Below, one piece after another: positions 1 through 6,645 of a DNA stretch of 16,262 nucleotides (position 1 is its first letter; every line of letters begins with the position of its first letter). The stretch lies in assembly GCF_040096015.1 (NCBI RefSeq), contig NZ_JBBMFO010000034.1:1-16262 (forward strand). Reading direction: 5' to 3'. This DNA is from Peptoniphilus_A hominis. Its GTDB lineage: Bacteria; Bacillota; Clostridia; Tissierellales; Peptoniphilaceae. The notes beneath the pieces are model-generated. The model did not search any database and was not told the origin of the DNA. It worked only from the letters and a program-made list of their open reading frames with translations. The position numbers and the translations under genes are program-made.

Positions 1-72
1 GTCTAAGTATTGATTTTTAAATGAAAAGAGAGACTCGAGTTAACGAGTCTCCCCAATATTTGACATAGAGCC
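1..72. mobile_element. Right end of an ISL3-family-like insertion sequence (body outside window)
   Basis: On the minus strand the sequence starting at 72 reads GGCTCTATGTCAAATATTGG, which resembles the terminal inverted repeats of ISL3-family elements (typically GGCTCTTTGTCAA-like). The IS30 transposase reading frame becomes recognisable only from 73, and 1-72 encodes nothing like IS30 in any frame. The simplest reading is that an ISL3-like element, whose body lies left of the window, inserted into the IS30 gene. No transposase of this element is visible. The family assignment rests on recognising the end motif and is inference. Confidence 0.5.
30..51 (-). terminator. Subterminal hairpin of the ISL3-like end, terminator-like
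   Basis: GAGACTCG (30-37) and CGAGTCTC (44-51) form a perfect 8-bp stem with a 6-nt loop. Read on the minus strand it is followed by the T-rich stretch TCTTTTCATTT, as in an intrinsic terminator. On the plus strand there is no T tract. It could block transcription entering the element from outside. Confidence 0.45.
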
Positions 73-630
73 AAAAAGAATAGAAAAAACAAAATGGCAT
101 TAGGAGAATCAATAGAGTCTAGACCAAAAGAAATAGAAACAAGAGAAGAGTTTGGAGATTGGGAAATAGATACAGTCATAGGAAGTAAGAAAAAGACAGA
201 TCCAGTACTTCTAACATTAACAGAAAGAAAAACAAGATATAAACTCATAATAAAGATAGACTCCAAAACAAGTAAAGCAGTAGAAGAAGGACTTAGTTTT
301 CTAAAAGAAACAAATCAATTAAAAGAGCAAGTCTTTAAAACAATAACATCAGACAATGGACTTGAATTCTCAAGCCTAACAAAAATATGTGAATATGTAA
401 AAATATACTAATGTCATTCATACAGTTCCTATGAAAGAAGAACAAGTGAAAATCAACACAAATTGATAAGAAGATTTATAAAAAATGGTGAAGAAATAGG
501 TAATTACACAGAAAAACAAATAGAAAGAATAATGAATTGGATGAATAATTATCCAAGAAAGATTTTAGGATATATGACTGCTGAAGAAGCATTTATGAAA
601 GAATTAAAGTTAATAGAAAATCTTCCCTAG
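73..630 (+). pseudogene. IS30-family transposase, 5'-truncated and with an in-frame stop
   Basis: The reading frame from 73 encodes the C-terminal DDE catalytic region of an IS30-family transposase. Visible blocks are GDWEIDTVIG (first Asp region), LTERKTRYKL, ITSDNGLEF (second Asp), then after a TAA at 409-411 in the same frame SYSSYERRTSENQ (Glu region) and NYPRKILGYMTAEEAF, ending at TAG 628-630. The homology continues in frame across the stop, so the defect is a point nonsense change (a Tyr or Phe codon is likely in the ancestor), not a frameshift. The N-terminal helix-turn-helix half is missing because the gene is cut at about 73 by another element. It should not make active transposase. 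Confidence 0.85.
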
Positions 631-639
631 CTAGGGAAG
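622..639. repeat. Perfect 18-bp palindrome overlapping the IS30 stop codon
   Basis: CTTCCCTAGCTAGGGAAG is a perfect palindrome containing the transposase TAG. A second weaker stem follows (CACTTG 646-651 with CAAGTG 663-668). Such hairpins at the 3' end of IS genes often limit read-through. Confidence 0.6.
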
Positions 640-665
640 TAATATCACTTGGTTTACTTTATCAA

Positions 666-692
666 GTGGCTAACTTATTGTTGCAATTTAGA
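666..692. mobile_element. Probable right terminal inverted repeat region of the IS30 element
   Basis: GTGGCTAACTTATTGTTGCAATTTAGA directly follows the transposase tail (given here only to mark the boundary as TTGCAATTTA at 681-690). The TTGCAATTTA core resembles the ends of many Firmicutes IS30 elements. After it the sequence becomes plain A+T-rich DNA. The exact outer base cannot be fixed because the left end is not in the window. Confidence 0.4.
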
Positions 693-789
693 TTTTTATT
701 TTTTCTCTGTTTTTTTTATTTTTCCCCTAAAATTTATAACTTATTCATATTCTCAAGCTGCAAAAATTTTGAGGCTTCCAAAAATTTTT

Positions 790-820
790 ACATAAAAAAT
801 AAGGCTCCACTAAGGAGCCC
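790..820 (-). terminator. Intrinsic terminator of the SLH protein gene
   Basis: GGCTCC (803-808) and GGAGCC (814-819) form a 6-bp GC-rich stem. On the minus strand the hairpin is followed by TTATTTTTTATG. It lies 15 bp beyond the stop codon of the SLH gene. Confidence 0.75.
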
Positions 821-833
821 TATAAGCTTAAAT

Positions 834-2591
834 TTATTTCCAAATATCAACATCTGAAGATGAGTTTAGTCTTTCTCTGTCGTGAGAGTTTGCTGCATCA
901 ATGATGTTGTAGTAAGCCCAGAAGCCTTCACTAACATCTGAGAATTTATTTAAAGCAGATTTGTTTACATTGTTAAGTGAAAGTGCAGTAGTGTTTCTAT
1001 CGAAAACAGAGTTTAGAATAGTAACAGCTTCTGCTCTTGTGATTTTTGCATTTGGTTTAAAGGATCCATCAGGGTAACCTGAAACATTTTTGTTGCCATA
1101 AAGTTTATCAATAGCATCCTTTGCCCAGTGATCTTTAACATCTTGGAAGTCAGTTGTGCTCTTCTTTTCGTTCTTAACATAACCGGAGATCATTTGTGCA
1201 AATTCTGCTCTTGTTATGCTTTCATTTGGCTTAAATGTTCCGTCTGGGTAACCAGAAATTAGTCCCTTAGCAACAACATAGTTAACTGCCTTTGAGAACC
1301 AATTATCGCTTGCATCAGAAAATCTTGTTGCAGAGCTTGTTCCAAAGTTAGCGCCGCCATTTAAAAGTGTAGCAAACATTTGAGCAGCTTCAGCTCTTGT
1401 TACATTTGCTTGTGGCTTAAATGTTCCATCTGGATATCCCTTGATATAAGAAATAGCCTTAACAGTTTCTACTGCATTCTTAGTAACCTTATATTCAAGC
1501 TTACTAATAGCTCCTTTTTCGTCTTTAGCTTCAATCTTAATTGTTTCGCCATAGATAAGGGCTCTATCTAAAAATACTGTGAAAACGCCAGAATTATTTA
1601 CAGTGATGCTGCCAAGTTTTCTATTGCTTGCATCGTAAACTGTAATTTCGTCCTTTGCATTTGCAGTTCCCTTTACTAGTTTTTGACCGTCAAGAGCTTC
1701 TGTGATTTTGAATTTTTTATTTTCAACTGTCTTTGAATCAAGGTAAAATCTTAAATTATTAACTTCGTTGTTATAAAGACTTTCGCTTAATTCTACTGAG
1801 AAATATGAGTTTTTATCAGTTCTAAAGCTTCCAAGTAATTTGCCATCTTTATAAACTCTTGCAAATTCGAAAGGATGATTTTTAATATATCCTGTCAAAG
1901 TTCTGCCCATAAGTCTCAAATCTGTTGCAGAAACTTTTGTGCCAGAAATATTTGTGTAGTTGTCATTTTTAAATTCAACTTCTCTTGATTCATTTAATCC
2001 ATCTCTTGCAACTACAGAATAAGTTTCTCCTTCTTTAAGATCTACTTTGATTTTAAAATCGCCTCTATTATCTGCATATCCTATTCTTTCATATCCTCTG
2101 TCATAGCTATATCCATATCCATATCTTGAACTAACTCTCTTTATATATATGTCAGCTTTTGCAGAAGTATAACCTGTCAAATATGTTCCATCATATTTTA
2201 CACTTGAAAGTGAAAGAGTTTCGTATCTTCTTTTTCTTTCAGCTTCTTCTCTTTCTCTCTTTTCTCTCTCTTCTTTTTCTTTCTTTAATCTATCAGCTTC
2301 TTCTTTAGCCTTTTGAGCTTCTTCTCTTGCTTTTTCAGCGTCTTTTATTGCTTTTTCTTTTTCTTCTCTTGCTTTCTTTTCAGCTTCTGTTTCTGTTTTT
2401 CCAGCTTCTCCTGTTCCTGTATTTCCATCTCCCTCATTTGCACCTGGCTTTTGAGGATCAGTTATTGCTGGTGGATTAGTTTGTCCTTGTTTATTTGGTT
2501 CGTCATTATTTGCAAAAGCAGATACAGGTATTGATGCTGCTAATACTCCTGCTAGTGCAAGTGTTAAATATTTCTTACTATATGGTTTCAT
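834..2591 (-). CDS. SLH-domain surface protein with charged coiled-coil N-terminal region
   Basis: This is a 585-residue exported cell-wall protein. Residues 1-28 are a signal peptide (KK, hydrophobic core ALAGVLAASIPV, probable cleavage after AFA). Residues 30-65 are a Pro/Gly/Thr-rich linker, and 66-125 are almost only E, K, A and R, so probably a coiled coil. Residues 126-370 hold beta-rich, Ig-like repeats (LTGYTSAKADIYIKR, LTGYIKNHPFEFARVY, VKGTANAKDEITVYD). From 379 come S-layer homology repeats with GYPDGTFKP and TRAE motifs at 385-402, 447-464 and 505-522, and a last half repeat at 550-571. SLH domains normally bind pyruvylated secondary cell-wall polymer, so a surface-anchored role is likely; the ligand of the Ig-like part is unknown. 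The start is set by AGGAGG 7 nt upstream. It has its own terminator and appears monocistronic. Confidence 0.9.
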   Translation of the reverse strand: MKPYSKKYLTLALAGVLAASIPVSAFANNDEPNKQGQTNPPAITDPQKPGANEGDGNTGTGEAGKTETEAEKKAREEKEKAIKDAEKAREEAQKAKEEADRLKKEKEEREKREREEAERKRRYETLSLSSVKYDGTYLTGYTSAKADIYIKRVSSRYGYGYSYDRGYERIGYADNRGDFKIKVDLKEGETYSVVARDGLNESREVEFKNDNYTNISGTKVSATDLRLMGRTLTGYIKNHPFEFARVYKDGKLLGSFRTDKNSYFSVELSESLYNNEVNNLRFYLDSKTVENKKFKITEALDGQKLVKGTANAKDEITVYDASNRKLGSITVNNSGVFTVFLDRALIYGETIKIEAKDEKGAISKLEYKVTKNAVETVKAISYIKGYPDGTFKPQANVTRAEAAQMFATLLNGGANFGTSSATRFSDASDNWFSKAVNYVVAKGLISGYPDGTFKPNESITRAEFAQMISGYVKNEKKSTTDFQDVKDHWAKDAIDKLYGNKNVSGYPDGSFKPNAKITRAEAVTILNSVFDRNTTALSLNNVNKSALNKFSDVSEGFWAYYNIIDAANSHDRERLNSSSDVDIWK

Positions 2592-2653
2592 TATTTCCTC
2601 CTAATAAAATATAAATCTATTTCATACTACGCTATTGAGTTTATATCTCTTTT

Positions 2654-2671
2654 GTGATAAAAAAGTGATAA
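2654..2671. repeat. Direct repeat GTGATAA-N4-GTGATAA upstream of the SLH gene
   Basis: GTGATAA occurs at 2654-2660 and 2665-2671, an 11-bp (one helical turn) spacing, about 65-80 bp upstream of the SLH start codon. The placement is typical of a regulator site. No confident -35/-10 pair was found here; a TATAAA on the minus strand lies just downstream with a weak -35. Confidence 0.35.
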
Positions 2672-2725
2672 GTGGCTAATATTTGAGCTTTTTAATATTT
2701 TTTTAACATTTTGTAACACAAAAGA

Positions 2726-2753
2726 CATAAAAAAGGACTCGCTAGGCAAGTCC
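2726..2753 (-). terminator. Intrinsic terminator of the J protein-clpB operon
   Basis: On the minus strand GGACTTGC-CTA-GCGAGTCC (2735-2753) forms an 8-bp stem with one G-U pair, followed by TTTTTTTATG. It lies about 10 bp beyond the clpB stop codon. Confidence 0.85.
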
Positions 2754-2763
2754 TTATCTTTAA

Positions 2764-5343
2764 TTACTTAACTTTAACAGACAAATCATCGGCATAGACA
2801 TCAACCAAAATTGTGTCGCCATCCATTACATCGCCCCTTATAATCATCTTTGAGATTTTAGTTTCAAGAGTGTGACCAATGTATCTCTTAACTGGTCTTG
2901 CCCCATATTGTGGGCTAAAGGATGCGTTAAGGATAAATTCTAGAGCTGCCTTTGTAACTTCAATTTTAATTTCTCTTTCTTCAAGCTTTCTTTCAACTTC
3001 TTTAATGCTTTGTTTGATGATGTCATAAACTTCATCTCTTTGAAGTGGTTTAAATAAAACTACTTCGTCGACCCTGTTTAAAAATTCAGGTCTAAAGGCA
3101 CTTCTAAGGTCGTGCATAACTTCTTCTCTTGCAGCTTCAGTTATTTGTCCGTCAGCACCTATTCCATCAATAAGGAAGTGGGAGCCAATATTTGATGTCA
3201 TAATTATAACTGTATTTTTAAAGTCCACAGTTCTTCCTTGGTTGTCAGTTAGCCTTCCGTCGTCAAGAACTTGAAGAAGAATGTTAAATACATCTGGATG
3301 AGCCTTTTCGATTTCATCAAATAAAATTACTGAATAGGGTTTTCTCCTTACAGCTTCAGTAAGTTGTCCGCCTTCATCGTAGCCAACATATCCTGGAGGA
3401 GAACCCACAAGTCTTGACACAGAGTGTTTTTCCATGTATTCAGACATGTCAATTCTAATTAAGTTTCTCTCGTCATCAAAAAGTGTTTCTGTAAGTGCCT
3501 TGGCAGTTTCAGTCTTACCAACACCAGTTGGTCCCAAGAAGATGAAGGATCCAATAGGTTTATTCCTATCCTTAAGTCCTGCTCTCGCCCTTAGGACTGC
3601 ATCAGATACAACTTCAATGGCCCTATCTTGACCAATAACTCTCTTGTGAAGAATATCTTCTAAGTTTAGAAGTTTATCCCTTTCAGTTTTATTTAATTTT
3701 TCAACAGGGATGCCAGTCCACCTGCTTACAACATAGGCGATTTCGTCTTCTGTAACTTCTTCCTTTACCATGGAAGACTCGTCCTTCTTTTCTGATTCTT
3801 TCTTGGCAAGTTCTTCCTTTAGTTTTGGAAGAGTGCCATATTTTAATTCAGAAAGCCTTTCTAAGTCGTAATTTCTTTCAGCTTCTTCTATGGCGTGGTT
3901 TGTATCTTCAATCTCTTTCTTGATTTCCTTTGTGGAGTCAAGTTCCTTCTTTTCAGTTTCCCATTTTGATTTTAATCTATCAAATTCTGCCTTTTCTTCA
4001 GAAAGTTCAGCTTGAAGTTTTTTAAGCCTTTCAGCACTTGCCTCGTCAGTTTCCTTTTTAAGGGCTTGATTTTCAATTTCAAGTTGCAAAATTTTTCTTC
4101 TAACTTCGTCAATTTCTGTAGGCATGGAGTCGATTTCTGTCCTTAGCATTGCGCAGGCTTCGTCCATTAAGTCGATGGCCTTGTCTGGTAAAAATCTGTC
4201 AGTAATGTATCTGTCAGATAAAGTTGCAGCAGCAATTACTGCAGAGTCAGAAATTCTAATGCCGTGATAAATTTCGTACTTGTCCTTTAAACCACGAAGG
4301 ATGGCAATTGTATCTTCCACACTAGGCTCTTTGACCATAACCTTTTGGAATCTTCTTTCAAGAGCTGGATCCTTTTCAATATATTTTCTGTACTCATCAA
4401 GAGTTGTAGCACCAATAGCGTGAAGCTCACCACGAGCAAGCATTGGCTTTAAAAGGTTTGATGCGTCCATGGCGCCATCAGTTTTTCCTGCACCAACTAT
4501 GTTGTGGATTTCGTCGATGAATAAAATTATGTCTCCTTCAGATTTTTTCACTTCATTAAGGACAGCCTTTAATCTTTCCTCAAATTCACCACGATATTTT
4601 GCACCTGCTATAAGAGCTCCCATGTCTAGGGAGAAGACAGTTTTGTTTTTTAGTCCTTCAGGCACATCTTCGGAGACAATTCTTTGAGCAAGTCCGCCAG
4701 CTATGGCAGTTTTACCAACTCCAGGAGGACCAATTAGAACTGGGTTGTTCTTAGTCCTACGAGAAAGAATTCTTATTACATTACGAACTTCTTCGTCACG
4801 ACCAATTACAGGGTCTAGCTTGCCATCACGAGCAAGTTCAGTTAAATCTTGTCCGTATTTCTTTAGGGCGTCATAAGTTCCCTCAGGATTATCTGTAGTC
4901 ACATGTTGATTGCCCCTAATTTTTTTAAGAGAATTTAAAAATCCATCAGCATCAATTTTATGCTTGTTAAAGACAGATGAAGAATCAGTCCCCTTCATGT
5001 TTAAAAGGCCAAGATAAATGTGCTCAACAGAAAGATATTCGTCGCCCATTTTTTTCATAAAGTCCTCTGCCTTTTGGAAAAGCTCTCTATAGGAAGAGTC
5101 GGCATAAACTTCAGCACCTGATTGCTTAGGAAGTCTTTCAATAACCTTTAAGACATCACTTTTTATCATGTCAGGATTTTTTTCCATATAAGTTAAGACC
5201 CTTGGTATAAGTCCTTCTTTGTCGTTTAAAAGTGCGTAATTTATGTGAATTTCTTTTACCTCAGGATTGCCGTATTCCTTCGCAATATTGTATGCGCCTT
5301 GAACGGCTTCAAGGGATTTTTGAGTAAATTTTTCAAAATTCAT
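2764..5343 (-). CDS. clpB: ATP-dependent protein disaggregase ClpB
   Basis: An 859-residue cytoplasmic AAA+ chaperone that with DnaK and a J protein extracts polypeptides from aggregates. Residues 1-150 are the Clp N-domain. The first ATPase has Walker A GPPGVGKT (205-212), pore loop around AKYRGEF (248-254), Walker B ILFIDEIH (273-280) and an RRF arginine-finger motif (330-332). Residues 400-525 are the long coiled-coil middle domain, which separates ClpB from ClpC and ClpA. The second ATPase has GPTGVGKT (604-611), Walker B VILFDEIEKAH (672-682), pore loop GYVGYDEGG (651-659) and RPEFLNRVDE (751-760). No ClpP-binding IGF/IGL loop was seen. Length and motifs are complete. GAGGTG precedes the ATG. 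It is the second gene of an operon, 20 bp after the J-protein gene, under a probable HrcA/CtsR promoter at 6527-6589. Confidence 0.97.
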   Translation of the reverse strand: MNFEKFTQKSLEAVQGAYNIAKEYGNPEVKEIHINYALLNDKEGLIPRVLTYMEKNPDMIKSDVLKVIERLPKQSGAEVYADSSYRELFQKAEDFMKKMGDEYLSVEHIYLGLLNMKGTDSSSVFNKHKIDADGFLNSLKKIRGNQHVTTDNPEGTYDALKKYGQDLTELARDGKLDPVIGRDEEVRNVIRILSRRTKNNPVLIGPPGVGKTAIAGGLAQRIVSEDVPEGLKNKTVFSLDMGALIAGAKYRGEFEERLKAVLNEVKKSEGDIILFIDEIHNIVGAGKTDGAMDASNLLKPMLARGELHAIGATTLDEYRKYIEKDPALERRFQKVMVKEPSVEDTIAILRGLKDKYEIYHGIRISDSAVIAAATLSDRYITDRFLPDKAIDLMDEACAMLRTEIDSMPTEIDEVRRKILQLEIENQALKKETDEASAERLKKLQAELSEEKAEFDRLKSKWETEKKELDSTKEIKKEIEDTNHAIEEAERNYDLERLSELKYGTLPKLKEELAKKESEKKDESSMVKEEVTEDEIAYVVSRWTGIPVEKLNKTERDKLLNLEDILHKRVIGQDRAIEVVSDAVLRARAGLKDRNKPIGSFIFLGPTGVGKTETAKALTETLFDDERNLIRIDMSEYMEKHSVSRLVGSPPGYVGYDEGGQLTEAVRRKPYSVILFDEIEKAHPDVFNILLQVLDDGRLTDNQGRTVDFKNTVIIMTSNIGSHFLIDGIGADGQITEAAREEVMHDLRSAFRPEFLNRVDEVVLFKPLQRDEVYDIIKQSIKEVERKLEEREIKIEVTKAALEFILNASFSPQYGARPVKRYIGHTLETKISKMIIRGDVMDGDTILVDVYADDLSVKVK

Positions 5344-5363
5344 AAAAACACCTCATTTATTAT

Positions 5364-6290
5364 TTATTTACTTAAATTTTGTAATTTTTTATATAAATCT
5401 AATTCTTCCTCAGATAAATTCTTTGGATTTACAATATTAAAGATAATGTATAAATCGCCCACATTGCCCTTTAAATCTTTGAAACCCTTGGAAGGAATCC
5501 TCATTTTATTTCCTCCCACAAAATTTTCTGGGATTTTTAATTTTAATTTGCCACTTAAAGTTTCCACAGTTTTGCTGGATCCAAGAGCCGCATCCCATGG
5601 ATAAATATTTTCAGTTTTAATAATATCAAGACCATCAAGGACAAGGTCCTTTTCGTCGCGAATGTTGATCTTGAAGAGAATATCTCCAGGAAGACCAAAC
5701 TTTTCACCCTTTACCTTAATCTTTTTGCCACGAGTGATTCCCTTTGGAATCTTTACAGCAACATCATATTCCTTCCTGTTGTAAGTTAAGCTAACATTTT
5801 TAGTTGTACCCTCGTAGGCATCCCTAATGGAGATGGATAGCTCGGACTCGAACTTGTTTCTGGACTTGTTGGAAGACTTTCCTCTTCCCTTGCCAGACAA
5901 ATCACCAAAAAGGTCATTTATATTAAAGCCGCCAGAGAAATTTCCTCCCCCGCCAGACCTTGATGAGCCGAAAATAGTTTCGAAGAAGTCAGAAAAATCT
6001 GCTCCGCTTCCACCAGTAGTATAAGTGTAACCATATTGAGAAGGGTCAAAATCGTAGCCGGAAGAAAAATCATAATTAGAGCCAAAAGTATCGTATTTTT
6101 TTCTCTTATCAGCATCAGATAGAACCTCGTAAGCCTCAGAAACTTCCTTAAACTTTTCTGCCGCAGCTTCGTTACCTTGATTTACATCAGGGTGATATTT
6201 TTTCGCAAGCTTTCTATAGGCGCTCTTTATCTCCTTTTCATCTGCATCTTTAGAAACTCCAAGGATTTCATAATAATCTTTGTATTTCAA
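5364..6290 (-). CDS. J-domain co-chaperone without zinc finger (CbpA/DnaJ type II)
   Basis: A 308-residue Hsp40. The J domain spans about residues 1-68 with the HPD triad at 33-35 (KKYHPDVN), needed to stimulate DnaK ATPase. A Gly/Phe/Tyr/Ser-rich region follows (70-140), then a C-terminal substrate-binding region (about 147-290, FESELSISIRDAYEGTTK and GDLYIIFNIVNP). The CXXCXGXG zinc-finger repeats of canonical DnaJ are absent; the protein has almost no cysteine, so it is a class B (CbpA-like) J protein. The start codon is TTG at 6288-6290: AGGAGG sits 7 nt upstream and the J domain starts immediately after. It is the first gene of an operon with clpB. A direct hand-over to ClpB/DnaK is inferred from the pairing; dnaK and grpE are not in the window. 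Confidence 0.92.
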   Translation of the reverse strand: MKYKDYYEILGVSKDADEKEIKSAYRKLAKKYHPDVNQGNEAAAEKFKEVSEAYEVLSDADKRKKYDTFGSNYDFSSGYDFDPSQYGYTYTTGGSGADFSDFFETIFGSSRSGGGGNFSGGFNINDLFGDLSGKGRGKSSNKSRNKFESELSISIRDAYEGTTKNVSLTYNRKEYDVAVKIPKGITRGKKIKVKGEKFGLPGDILFKINIRDEKDLVLDGLDIIKTENIYPWDAALGSSKTVETLSGKLKLKIPENFVGGNKMRIPSKGFKDLKGNVGDLYIIFNIVNPKNLSEEELDLYKKLQNLSK

Positions 6291-6427
6291 ATTGTAACCT
6301 CCTCATAAATCTATTTAAAATCAAATTACTCTCTAATAATTATATCCAAATTTCCTTAAAATATTTTATTAAAAATTTGCTTATAAAATTAATAATTTGA
6401 CTAATTTTATTATTAATATTGTTATTA

Positions 6428-6489
6428 AAATTTTGCTTTCGCTTTCGACTTCGACTTCAATCTCTGCTTCGGCTTGCTAGGCAAAATTT
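6428..6489 (-). repeat. Inverted repeat enclosing hexameric TTCG repeats in the J protein-clpB leader
   Basis: AAATTTTGC (6428-6436) and GCAAAATTT (6481-6489) are perfect 9-nt inverted arms. The 44-nt interior reads in rough six-base steps (TTTCGC, TTTCGA, CTTCGA, CTTCAA, TCTCTG, CTTCGG). This lies inside the predicted 5' leader of about 250 nt. The rest of the 6291-6645 gap is A+T-rich, apart from the promoter region and the upstream gene's terminator. Function unknown. Confidence 0.5.
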
Positions 6490-6526
6490 CAAAAATCAAA
6501 AACTACGTCAAAGTCCTCAAATTTTC

Positions 6527-6543
6527 TTTGACTATCTTTGACT
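6527..6543 (-). promoter_or_regulatory. CtsR operator at the transcription start region
   Basis: On the minus strand the sequence is AGTCAAA-GAT-AGTCAAA, which fits the published CtsR heptad direct repeat (RGTCAAA-NAN-RGTCAAA) at every defined position. It starts 5 bp after the -10 box, so a bound repressor would cover the start site. ctsR itself is not in the window. Confidence 0.8.
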
Positions 6544-6548
6544 ATTTA

Positions 6549-6577
6549 ATTATACAACATCATTAGCACCCTTGCAA
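6549..6577 (-). promoter_or_regulatory. SigA promoter of the J protein-clpB operon
   Basis: On the minus strand: -35 TTGCAA (6572-6577), 17-bp spacer, -10 TATAAT (6549-6554). The predicted start is near 6542, giving a leader of about 250 nt before the TTG start codon. Confidence 0.8.
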
Positions 6578-6589
6578 GTAGTCTGCTAA
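6563..6589 (-). promoter_or_regulatory. CIRCE-like HrcA operator
   Basis: TTAGCACCC-N9-GTCTGCTAA matches the CIRCE consensus TTAGCACTC-N9-GAGTGCTAA at 15 of 18 arm positions with the exact 9-bp spacer. The -35 hexamer of the operon promoter lies within that spacer. HrcA is the expected repressor; hrcA is not in the window. Confidence 0.75.
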
Positions 6590-6603
6590 TTATTTTTTAA
6601 AAT

Positions 6604-6638
6604 TTTTATAAAAAAACTGCCAGAATTAACTGACAGTT
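6604..6638 (-). terminator. Intrinsic terminator of the restriction-modification operon
   Basis: On the minus strand AACTGTCAG (6630-6638) pairs with CTGGCAGTT (6615-6623) with one G-U pair, followed by TTTTTATAAAAATT. It lies directly after the stop codon at 6646. Confidence 0.75.
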
Positions 6639-6645
6639 CTAAAAC

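Noticed and set aside
3..266. Minus-strand open frame of 87 codons
   Set aside because: It is antisense to the IS30 transposase frame, has no ribosome binding site, and its hydrophobic composition is explained by the complementary strand.
666..857. Plus-strand open frame of 63 codons after the IS30 end
   Set aside because: Composition is poly-Phe/Leu from T-rich DNA, it has no ribosome binding site, and it runs through the SLH terminator.
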